Shown here: positions 1-6,019 of the stretch, in pieces | How positions within the stretch are numbered: the stretch's first letter is position 1 | Layout of the letters: every line of letters starts with the position of its first letter | Source of the DNA: JAHEIJ01 sp040235565 | Lineage (GTDB): Bacteria > Pseudomonadota > Gammaproteobacteria > UBA6429 > Thiohalophilaceae | Direction of reading: 5' to 3' | Assembly (NCBI GenBank): GCA_040235565.1 | Contig: JBECLA010000052.1 | Span: 1 to 30,336, forward strand | DNA length: 30,336 nucleotides | Translations under genes and position numbers: made by a program | Notes under the pieces: model-generated | What the model was told of the DNA's origin: nothing | What the model saw: only the letters and a program-made list of their open reading frames with translations | Database searches by the model: none

Positions 1-108
1 GTTGTTTGAGCGAATGTTTTTTATGAGCGAGTTTACGTCGAGGTCCGCTGAGGGCGCGCACCGAGGGTATCCGCGCAAGCGGACGAGCCTGGGGGAGCAT
101 TTCTTTGG

Positions 109-136
109 TTCCTTTCTTGTTGCCACAAGAAAGGAA
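109..136. repeat. Perfect 12-bp inverted repeat (hairpin)
   Basis: TTCCTTTCTTGT (109-120) and ACAAGAAAGGAA (125-136) are exact reverse complements separated by TGCC. It lies downstream of the minus-strand psd gene but about 140 bases past its stop. It looks like the core of a dispersed repeat rather than a classical terminator, although an RNA hairpin would form from either strand. Confidence 0.7.
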
Positions 137-185
137 CTCGCCTCAGCGGCGTTAGCCGCGGGCGAAATAGAAAAGCTCGAAAAGT

Positions 186-215
186 GAGATTGCCACGCGT
201 TTCTCGCAATGACAG
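186..215. repeat. Short 'GAGATTGCC...GCAATGAC' interspersed repeat
   Basis: The segment reads GAGATTGCCACGCG, then TTTCTCGCAATGACAG, with ATTGC (189-193) and GCAAT (206-210) as inverted arms. This matches a very common bacterial interspersed repeat (reverse strand 'GTCATTGCGAG...GCAATCTC'). Recognition is from memory of the motif and not from a search. Confidence 0.5.
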
Positions 216-272
216 CATGTTGGGAACAAGAAAATTACTAAACTTCTGTGTGCTGGCGTCGAATAAAGATCA

Positions 273-1136
273 TCAAACTGTAACCCCAATCAATTCCCCC
301 ATCCTCACCGCTGCATCTGCCATCAGACTGTTGTCCCATGCAATCCGATTCGGCGGAAACAACAGGATCACGGTCGAACCCATGTTAAACCGGCCCATTT
401 CTTCTCCGGCTTCAAGCACGATATTTTTATCACTGTGATCCCAGCTTTGAATCCGTTTACCGGCGGGCGGGGTGATGACGCCCTGCCACACGGTTTCGAT
501 GCTGGCGACGTTGATGGCTCCGACCAGCACCATGCCCATTGGCCCATGCGCGGTATCAAACAGGCAGGCGACCCGTTCGTTGCGGGCAAACAGGCCGGAC
601 ACCTTGCGGGTGGTGACCGGGTTGACGCTGAACAAGCGCCCGGGGACATGTATCACTTCCTTCAGGGTACCGGTCAGTGGCATGTGGATGCGATGGTAAT
701 CCCGCGGTGATAAATACAGGGTGGCAAACAGGCCATTCTTGAACTGGGTTTGCCATGTCGTATTACCCCCCAGCAACGTCTGCAGGGAAAACCGGTGCCC
801 CTTGGCCTGAAAGATGGCATCGCCTTCAATGTGGCCGGCCTGGCTAACCGCGCCATCAACCGGGCACAACACGGCATTGGCCTCACTGGCGAGGGGCCGG
901 ACTCCCGGTTTCAGCGCCCGGGTAAAGAAGCTGTTGAAGTCGGAGTAGGCGGTGATGTCTGCTTCGACCGCTTCGCTCATGTCGACCTTGAAGTGACCGA
1001 TGAACCAGCGACCCACCAGGTTTTTCAACCACTGGATTCGCAGGCGCACGAACCAGTGTATCAGGCGCGAGATCGGGTGCTGCGGCAGCAGGTATTGCAG
1101 CAGCACAAACAGGTTGTCGCGTAAGTGGATCAACAT
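273..1136 (-). CDS. psd: Phosphatidylserine decarboxylase
   Basis: Converts phosphatidylserine to phosphatidylethanolamine at the inner membrane. The 287-residue length equals the usual proenzyme size. The C-terminal self-cleavage motif is MGST (residues 252-255, in place of the usual LGST). Cleavage before Ser254 would create the pyruvoyl cofactor and the alpha and beta chains. The family blocks 'CPVDG' and 'SPRDYHRIHMP' are present, the latter near the middle of the protein. The N-terminus is hydrophobic and basic, as expected for membrane association. The start codon ATG at 1136 lacks a strong ribosome binding site. It lies downstream of the PCu(A)C gene on the same strand, but a hairpin at 1178-1212 separates the two, so it probably has its own promoter. 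Family assignment is firm. Confidence 0.96.
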   Translation of the reverse strand: MLIHLRDNLFVLLQYLLPQHPISRLIHWFVRLRIQWLKNLVGRWFIGHFKVDMSEAVEADITAYSDFNSFFTRALKPGVRPLASEANAVLCPVDGAVSQAGHIEGDAIFQAKGHRFSLQTLLGGNTTWQTQFKNGLFATLYLSPRDYHRIHMPLTGTLKEVIHVPGRLFSVNPVTTRKVSGLFARNERVACLFDTAHGPMGMVLVGAINVASIETVWQGVITPPAGKRIQSWDHSDKNIVLEAGEEMGRFNMGSTVILLFPPNRIAWDNSLMADAAVRMGELIGVTV

Positions 1137-1177
1137 GGCAACGAATTCTAACCTACTTATGGATGTGAGAAAGAATC

Positions 1178-1212
1178 ATCCCCGTTCCTTTCCGGCGGGA
1201 AACAACGGGGAT
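1178..1212 (-). terminator. Hairpin ending the SCO/PCu(A)C operon
   Basis: ATCCCCGTT (1178-1186) pairs with AACGGGGAT (1204-1212). Inner bases TTTCC and GGAAA extend the stem with a small asymmetric bulge. On the minus strand it begins 18 bases after the PCu(A)C stop codon and is followed by a moderately T-rich run (GATTCTTTCTC). A rho-independent terminator is likely; the weak T tract is the reservation. Confidence 0.6.
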
Positions 1213-1229
1213 AGAAAGATCAATCGCGA

Positions 1230-1700
1230 TTATTGATGCTGGTGGTGCATGTCACCGGAGGGGCGTTCCTTGATTTCCATCTTCACCGTCTGGGAATAGC
1301 CGGTGGCGGTGTGCAGGGTCACCATCAGGGTGTCGCCTTTTTTAAGCGGTTGTTTGGGGTTGAACAACATCAGATGATAACCGCCCGGTTGCAGCGCCAC
1401 CTTGCCATGAGGGGGTACGTCAAGCTTTTCGATTTGCCGCATTTTCATCATGCCGCCACTCATGCTCATTTCATGAATCTCGACTTTTTCAAAGTCGGGA
1501 CAGGAAACGCCGGTAATGCGGATCAATTTGTCCGTTTCATTTTCAATTTCCATATACCCAGCCATCACGGGTGCCACGGGTGGGGCTTCCGCCACCCAGG
1601 CGTTATCGATGTCCAGCATCTCATCCGCCTGAACAATGGCAAAGCTTGTGAGTAAACAGAGGGCGAGCAGGGGTTGCCAAACACGGCGAGGTAACAACAT
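1230..1700 (-). CDS. Periplasmic copper chaperone PCu(A)C
   Basis: Binds Cu(I) in the periplasm and works with SCO proteins to build the CuA centre of cytochrome c oxidase. The full copper motif is present with exact family spacing: His76-X10-Met87-X21-His109-X-Met111. The PGGYHLMLF block also fits. A signal peptide occupies about residues 1-25 (basic RR, then a hydrophobic stretch, then VQA). The tail MHHQHQ adds possible metal ligands. I chose ATG at 1700 because GGAG lies 9 bases upstream and the start falls 4 bases after the SCO stop codon; a longer frame reaching 1763 would overlap SCO. Protein length is 156 residues. The pairing with SCO implies copper delivery to a terminal oxidase encoded elsewhere. 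Confidence 0.93.
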   Translation of the reverse strand: MLLPRRVWQPLLALCLLTSFAIVQADEMLDIDNAWVAEAPPVAPVMAGYMEIENETDKLIRITGVSCPDFEKVEIHEMSMSGGMMKMRQIEKLDVPPHGKVALQPGGYHLMLFNPKQPLKKGDTLMVTLHTATGYSQTVKMEIKERPSGDMHHQHQ

Positions 1701-1704
1701 GAAA

Positions 1705-2379
1705 TCAGTCTCCGTAATAGTTGCGAATGGTTTGGAAATTACTGGCGATGGTGGCCGGATCATGGGGTGGCGAAATCACCGCCCGCATCCGACCTTGAGG
1801 ATCGATCAAGATAAACTGGGCGCTGTGGTTGACGTTGTAGTTACCGTCCGCATCCTTGTCCTCAAACCCATAGAGGATCCCCAGCTGGCCGGTCAGTTTG
1901 TCGATCTCATCGGCTTTGCCCGTGACACCGATGAAACTGGGATCGAAAAAGCGGACGTATTGTTGCAGTAACTCGGGTGTGTCGCGATCCGGATCCACTG
2001 AGACAAATATCATCCGTGGCGCCGCCGGGTCAGCGGGATCATGCGGCATTTGTTTCCAGGCATCCTGCATCACCTTTAATGCGATGGGGCACACATCAGG
2101 GCAGTGCACATAACCAAAGAACAGAAAATCCCACTGACCCTTCAGGGTCTGTTCGGTAAATGCTTCACCATTGTCATCCATGAGAATGAATGGCTTCAAC
2201 GGCCGTGCCTGATCCAGCACGGTCGCTTCCAGACCCTGGGGAATGGAGCCGTCACGGCCTTGCAGATGGAATTGCTGGCTGAACCAGTAACCCAGACCGA
2301 GACTCAGCACAGCGACGATAATCAGAATGACGTTGGTGTATTTGGGTTTGCTCTTGGTTTGCATGGGCGCATTATCCAT
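1705..2379 (-). CDS. SCO1/SenC family copper-binding protein
   Basis: A membrane-anchored thioredoxin-fold protein that reduces and metallates the CuA site of cytochrome c oxidase subunit II. One N-terminal membrane segment spans about residues 15-32. The copper motif CPDVCP gives Cys93 and Cys97, and the third ligand is His185 in NVNHSAQF. The 224-residue length is normal. It is the first gene of a two-gene operon with the PCu(A)C chaperone 4 bases downstream. ATG at 2379 has no obvious ribosome binding site; ATG at 2364 (five codons later) is an alternative. It is transcribed divergently from the LexA-like gene, with 132 bases between. Confidence 0.94.
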   Translation of the reverse strand: MDNAPMQTKSKPKYTNVILIIVAVLSLGLGYWFSQQFHLQGRDGSIPQGLEATVLDQARPLKPFILMDDNGEAFTEQTLKGQWDFLFFGYVHCPDVCPIALKVMQDAWKQMPHDPADPAAPRMIFVSVDPDRDTPELLQQYVRFFDPSFIGVTGKADEIDKLTGQLGILYGFEDKDADGNYNVNHSAQFILIDPQGRMRAVISPPHDPATIASNFQTIRNYYGD

Positions 2380-2402
2380 GAATGGTCAGGGTGATTCTAT
2401 TG

Positions 2403-2433
2403 CTCATTTGCTCGCAGCGATGTCGCAGATGAG
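2403..2433. promoter_or_regulatory. Operator-like inverted repeat between divergent genes
   Basis: CTCATTTGC (2403-2411) and GCAGATGAG (2425-2433) pair at 8 of 9 positions, plus a G:T at the ninth, around a 13-base centre. It sits between the divergent SCO and LexA-like genes. No CTGT-N8-ACAG LexA box is present in this gap. The function is inferred from position only. Confidence 0.25.
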
Positions 2434-2511
2434 ACACACCGGCCCGGAATTAGTTTGAAAAATCTCAAGGAAAAGGCTAAGGTTGCATGAAACATCTCAG
2501 GAAATACATCA

Positions 2512-2982
2512 ATGTCAAATGTTAACTACCTGATTCCAAAGAATAATCGTCCTATCTGGTCCCCCGATCTGGAAGCCCTCGACATCCTCGCCGACGGCCT
2601 GGTGCAAATCCCGTTGCTGGGCTGGGTGGCGGCCGGTCAACCGGTGGATCTGTGTGAGGATAATGAGCGCGTCGCGGTCCCGGCCAACATGGTGCGCAAG
2701 AACAGTTATGCCTTGCGCGTGCGGGGGCATTCCATGATTGATGACAACATTCAGGATGGTGACATCATCGTGATCGAGAAACGGGAAACGGCCAGCAATG
2801 GTCAGTCGGTGATTGCGATGATCAATGGGGAAACCGTGACACTGAAGAAGTTTTATGTCGAGCGCAACGGCATCCGTCTGCAACCGGCGAATCCGGACAT
2901 GGCGCCGATTTATCTTCACAACGAGGAAGTGCAAATCCTGGGTATCGTCACCGGCGTGATTCGTCCCGCCGAAACCCCGTGA
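2512..2982 (+). CDS. LexA-like S24 peptidase without DNA-binding domain
   Basis: The 156 residues align with the autocleavage half of LexA. A cleavage site Ala41-Gly42 lies in WVAAGQP, the nucleophile is Ser74 in RGHSM, and the general base is Lys112 in VTLKK. The DGD and NGQ blocks fall at the expected places. LexA normally has a winged-helix domain of about 70 residues before the cleavage site. Here only about 40 residues precede it, and an in-frame TGA at 2488-2490 rules out an upstream extension. AGGAAA lies 7 bases before the ATG. Family knowledge suggests RecA-stimulated self-cleavage, as in LexA and UmuD, but no DNA binding. It overlaps the Mut7-C gene by 4 bases, so the two are probably translated together. 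UmuD-like is an alternative label, though no umuC is nearby. Confidence 0.85.
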   Translation: MSNVNYLIPKNNRPIWSPDLEALDILADGLVQIPLLGWVAAGQPVDLCEDNERVAVPANMVRKNSYALRVRGHSMIDDNIQDGDIIVIEKRETASNGQSVIAMINGETVTLKKFYVERNGIRLQPANPDMAPIYLHNEEVQILGIVTGVIRPAETP

Positions 2983-3470
2983 AGTTCCTGGTCGATGAGA
3001 ATCTGCAGCGTCTTGGGAGTTGGCTGCGGGCGGCCGGTTATGACACCCTGATCGAGTCCGATGGTCGCCCCGATTATGAACTGCTCAAACAGGCGCTGGC
3101 GGAAGAGCGTTTGCTTATTACCCGTGATCGTAAAATGACTGAATACCGGCGGGCACCCGGGACGGTGATCCTGCTGGAGTGTGAAAATCTGGAAGACTGC
3201 ATTGCGGTATTATGCCGACAACTCCCGGTCAACTGGCTGCACGCGCCGTTTGTCCGTTGCCTGGTGTGCAACACCCGCCTGGTGCAGGCCAGCAAGGAAC
3301 ACCTGCAGGGATTACCGACCCGATTGAGAGACAGTATCGATCAGGCGTATTACTGTCCCGGCTGTAAAAAAGTCTACTGGGATGGCAGTCATGTGCGACG
3401 CATGCGCGCCAGGCTCCACGACTGGCAACAGCGGTTTGCGCAACCAGTGGGAGACTCCGCACTATCCTGA
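2979..3470 (+). CDS. Mut7-C RNase domain protein
   Basis: A 163-residue protein of the Mut7-C (DUF82) family, a PIN-like ribonuclease fold followed by a zinc ribbon. The N-terminus MKFLVDENLQRLGSWLR carries the acidic Asp-Glu pair, and LLITRDRKM is the second conserved block. Four cysteines, in CLVC (about 88-91) and CPGC (about 127-130), form the predicted zinc site. The start is GTG at 2979, inside the last codons of the LexA-like gene, a 4-base overlap. Members of this family are largely uncharacterised in bacteria; nuclease activity is inferred from the fold. It runs convergently with the sulfurtransferase gene. Confidence 0.85.
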   Translation: MKFLVDENLQRLGSWLRAAGYDTLIESDGRPDYELLKQALAEERLLITRDRKMTEYRRAPGTVILLECENLEDCIAVLCRQLPVNWLHAPFVRCLVCNTRLVQASKEHLQGLPTRLRDSIDQAYYCPGCKKVYWDGSHVRRMRARLHDWQQRFAQPVGDSALS

Positions 3471-3509
3471 TAGCTTCTCGCTGTCACGCGGGCTGTCGCT
3501 CGCCCTGAC

Positions 3510-4328
3510 TTAATGCTCGATCGGGGTATTGGGCTCATTGCCCCAATCCGACCAGGATCCCGGATAGCCTTTCACCTTTTCATAGCCCAGGGACCTGAGC
3601 ATGATGTAAGTATGGGCCGAGCGGTGGTGGGTCTGGCAATACACAATCACGGTCTGGCCCGGGGTAATGCCCTGGCTTTCCAGTAGCTGGCGCAGTTCCT
3701 TGGCCGGCTTGAGTCGCAGGTCGTGTTGCCTGTCCATGGCCTCGGTCCATTCTATATTAATGGCTCCCGGAATATGGCCGCCACGTTCGGCGAAGACCTT
3801 CTTGCCGCTGTATTCCGCCGGACTGCGGGTATCCAGCAGTTTGACCTCGGGGTTTGACAGGTTGTCGAGGATAAACTGGCGGGTAGCGACCCCACTGAAA
3901 TCCATCTTGACCTCGTACTCGCTCGGCGAGGGAAAAGTGATCCGGGTCGAGATCGTGTGCCCTTCATTGGCCCAGGCGCGCAGTCCTCCGTTGAGTAAAG
4001 AAAACCGTGTGTGACCGGCCGCTTCCAGGGTCCACAGGAAACGGGCGGCACGACCGCCGCCCTCGTCATCATAGGTCACCACGTGGGTATCGGGAGTCAG
4101 CCCATAGGCGCTCAGCACATGGGTCAACTGGGCGGGATCCGGCAACAGGCCCATCCGGGGGTGTTCAATGCGGACAATCCAGGCATAGTCGAGAAACACC
4201 GCCCCGGGTATGTGGTACTGCACATAGGTGGTGGGCTGGGAGAGATCCACCAGTAGCAGCTTCTCATGTTCCAGCTGCGGTTCCAGTTGTTCGACCTCAA
4301 TGATCAGGGGCAAGTCGAGTTCGGCCAT
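3510..4328 (-). CDS. Two-domain rhodanese sulfurtransferase
   Basis: Transfers sulfane sulfur from thiosulfate or 3-mercaptopyruvate to a thiophilic acceptor. The 272 residues comprise two rhodanese domains. The N-terminal one has YDDEGGGRAAR where a catalytic loop would be and lacks cysteine, so it is structural. The C-terminal one carries the active Cys231 in CQTHHRSAHT. This loop matches neither classical CRKGVT (thiosulfate) nor CGSGVTA (mercaptopyruvate), so the donor cannot be read from the sequence. There is no signal peptide, so it is cytoplasmic. AAGGA upstream supports ATG at 4328. It stands alone on the minus strand. Confidence 0.9.
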   Translation of the reverse strand: MAELDLPLIIEVEQLEPQLEHEKLLLVDLSQPTTYVQYHIPGAVFLDYAWIVRIEHPRMGLLPDPAQLTHVLSAYGLTPDTHVVTYDDEGGGRAARFLWTLEAAGHTRFSLLNGGLRAWANEGHTISTRITFPSPSEYEVKMDFSGVATRQFILDNLSNPEVKLLDTRSPAEYSGKKVFAERGGHIPGAINIEWTEAMDRQHDLRLKPAKELRQLLESQGITPGQTVIVYCQTHHRSAHTYIMLRSLGYEKVKGYPGSWSDWGNEPNTPIEH

Positions 4329-4475
4329 GACGATTCCTTAATACGCGTGGGCGACAAAAGCTAAACCGTGATTATAAGCGGAATCCGGGCCGAGGCCAGC
4401 CAGCCTCTGGCGGAGGCCACGTGCAATGTATTCGTAAATTCAGCAGGGAGGCATGCGCCGCCCTTGCGCCCGGTC

Positions 4476-4504
4476 ATGACGCTCGAGAGGGAACTCTGTA
4501 TAAT
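4476..4504 (+). promoter_or_regulatory. Sigma-70 promoter of the aminotransferase gene
   Basis: A perfect -10 box TATAAT (4499-4504) is preceded 17 bases upstream by ATGACG (4476-4481), a 4-of-6 match to TTGACA. The predicted start site is near 4511, giving a leader of about 30 bases. The rest of the 213-base gap (4329-4541) shows no other clear feature. Confidence 0.6.
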
Positions 4505-4541
4505 CGAGCGCTTTATTTTAGGCACAATTTGCAGGTGAATT

Positions 4542-5795
4542 ATGGCAACGCATTCTTTTCATCCACCCCAACGTACCCTGATGGGCCCCGGCCCGTCCGA
4601 TGTCAGTCCGCGTGTCCTCGAGGCGCTGGCGCGCCCCACCATCGGCCACCTGGATCCGGTATTTGTGGGCATGATGGGAGAAATGAAGTCCCTGCTGCAG
4701 TATGCCTTCCAGACGTTGAACCAGCTGACGCTGCCGGTCTCGGCCCCGGGTTCGGCCGGCATGGAAGCCTGTTTCGTCAATCTGGTGGCACCGGGTGACA
4801 AGGTGATCGTCTGCCAGAACGGCGTGTTCGGCGGGCGGATGAAAGAGAATGTCGTGCGGCTTGGCGGAACCCCCGTGATGGTGGAAGACGAATGGGGGAC
4901 GGTGGTGGATCCCAACAAGCTGGAAGCCGCCCTGAAGGCCCATCCCGATGCCAAGGTAGTGGCCTTTGTCCATGCCGAGACCTCAACCGGTGCCCAGTCC
5001 GATGCCAGGACCCTGGTCGGGCTGGCGCATGAACATGATTGTCTCACCATCGTCGATACGGTCACTTCCCTCGGTGGCACACCGGTGCTGGTGGATGAAT
5101 GGGAAATTGACGCCGTCTATTCCGGCACCCAGAAATGTCTGTCAGCCCCACCGGGGTTGTCGCCGCTGAGTTTTAGCGATCGTGCCGCGGAAGTGGTCCG
5201 CAAGCGCAAGCACCCGGTCCAGAGCTGGTTCCTGGATCTGAATCTGGTCATGGGTTACTGGGGGGAAGGGGCAACCCGTGCCTATCATCATACTGCACCG
5301 ATTAATAATCTGTACGGTTTGCATGAGGCCCTGGTCATCCTGCAGGAAGAAGGGCTGGAGAATGCCTGGGCCCGGCACGAGCAGCAGCATCAGGCTTTGC
5401 GCGCCGGGCTGGAAGCCATGGGGATGCGCTTCGTGGTGAAAGAGGGCGATCGCTTACCACAGTTAAATGCCGTGACCATACCCGAAGGCGTCGACGATGC
5501 TACCGTCCGACAGCGTTTGTTAAAGGACTACGATCTGGAAATCGGTGCAGGTCTGGGTGCCCTGGCCGGGAAGGTCTGGCGCATTGGTCTGATGGGGCAT
5601 GCCTGTAATACCCGCAATGTGCTGCATTGTCTCTCCGCCCTGGAAAATGTGCTGACCGAAATGAAGGCGCCGATTCAAACTGGCGTGGCGGTTGCCGCGG
5701 CCCATGCCCAACTGGCAAATCCGGTGACCATTGCCCACACGCCAACCCATAGTGGTGTGGCCCTGGCGGCGGCCCAGGCCAAAGTACAAGTTTGA
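4542..5795 (+). CDS. Class V aminotransferase (serine/alanine-glyoxylate type)
   Basis: A PLP enzyme that probably transaminates glyoxylate to glycine with serine or alanine as donor, the step after glycolate oxidation in the C2 pathway. The fold-type I features are clear: N-terminal LMGPGPSDVSPRVLEA, SAGMEA in the cofactor cleft, the Asp in IVDTVTSLGG, and PLP Lys198 in SGTQKCLS. AGGTGA stands just before the ATG. The 417-residue length includes a C-terminal tail of about 38 residues, rich in alanine, with a repeated motif (VAVAAAHAQ, then VALAAAQAK). That tail is not part of the usual enzyme. Soluble hydrogenase small-subunit (tritium exchange) annotations sometimes given to this family should be ignored. 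Substrates are inferred; glcDE in the same window supports the glyoxylate role. Confidence 0.88.
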   Translation: MATHSFHPPQRTLMGPGPSDVSPRVLEALARPTIGHLDPVFVGMMGEMKSLLQYAFQTLNQLTLPVSAPGSAGMEACFVNLVAPGDKVIVCQNGVFGGRMKENVVRLGGTPVMVEDEWGTVVDPNKLEAALKAHPDAKVVAFVHAETSTGAQSDARTLVGLAHEHDCLTIVDTVTSLGGTPVLVDEWEIDAVYSGTQKCLSAPPGLSPLSFSDRAAEVVRKRKHPVQSWFLDLNLVMGYWGEGATRAYHHTAPINNLYGLHEALVILQEEGLENAWARHEQQHQALRAGLEAMGMRFVVKEGDRLPQLNAVTIPEGVDDATVRQRLLKDYDLEIGAGLGALAGKVWRIGLMGHACNTRNVLHCLSALENVLTEMKAPIQTGVAVAAAHAQLANPVTIAHTPTHSGVALAAAQAKVQV

Positions 5796-5840
5796 GCGTG
5801 ACATGCTGAGGGTTGCACTCCCTTAGTAGAATGGAACGAC

Positions 5841-5869
5841 AACGGGGCAGACGCCCCGTTGAGTTTTTA
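5841..5869 (+). terminator. Rho-independent terminator after the aminotransferase
   Basis: AACGGGGC (5841-5848), loop AGAC and GCCCCGTT (5853-5860) form a perfect 8-bp stem, followed by GAGTTTTT. It lies 45 bases past the aminotransferase stop. Its T tract overlaps the stop codon of the convergent 50-codon gene. Confidence 0.85.
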
Positions 5870-6019
5870 TAGCAGCTGGAAAAAGCCGCCACCTGCTAAC
5901 AGCAGCAGGGCGAGGGCCAGGACATAAACCAGGAGGGATGCGCCACGATGGATATCACGCAAGGCGGTACCCAGCCACAACAGCAAAACGCCCACGACGA
6001 GCAAAATGACCAGGATCAT
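5867..6019 (-). CDS. Small two-segment membrane protein overlapping ppsA
   Basis: A 50-residue reading frame. Translation gives MILVILLVVGVLLLWLG, a short polar loop with TALRDIHRGA, a second hydrophobic stretch (about residues 29-43) and the end GGGFFQLL. Two membrane helices joined by a basic turn are predicted. Its ATG overlaps the ppsA TGA in the ATGA arrangement (6016-6019), typical of translational coupling; no separate ribosome binding site is visible. I do not recognise a family. The coding call rests on the hydrophobic pattern, the coupling and its fit between ppsA and the terminator. Confidence 0.6.
   Translation of the reverse strand: MILVILLVVGVLLLWLGTALRDIHRGASLLVYVLALALLLLAGGGFFQLL

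Larger units (their letters stand above)
1..220. repeat. Dispersed intergenic repeat region
   Basis: No gene is convincing here. The stretch holds a perfect 12-bp inverted repeat (109-120 and 125-136, loop TGCC) inside a segment of the 'TTCTTTGGTTCCTTTCTT' kind, and a second element at 186-215. Both resemble dispersed repeats I have seen between genes in many proteobacterial genomes. A 61-codon frame through the region is repeat-derived rather than a protein gene. Extent is approximate, because copies elsewhere in the genome would be needed to set the ends. Confidence 0.5.

Noticed and set aside
2..187. Open frame of 61 codons at the left edge
   Set aside because: It runs through dispersed repeats, including the perfect inverted repeat at 109-136; similar repeat-derived frames are often misannotated as proteins.
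4329..4541. Possible glycine riboswitch before the aminotransferase
   Set aside because: The gap is explained by a sigma-70 promoter with a leader of about 30 bases, too short for an aptamer, and the conserved aptamer core is not visible.
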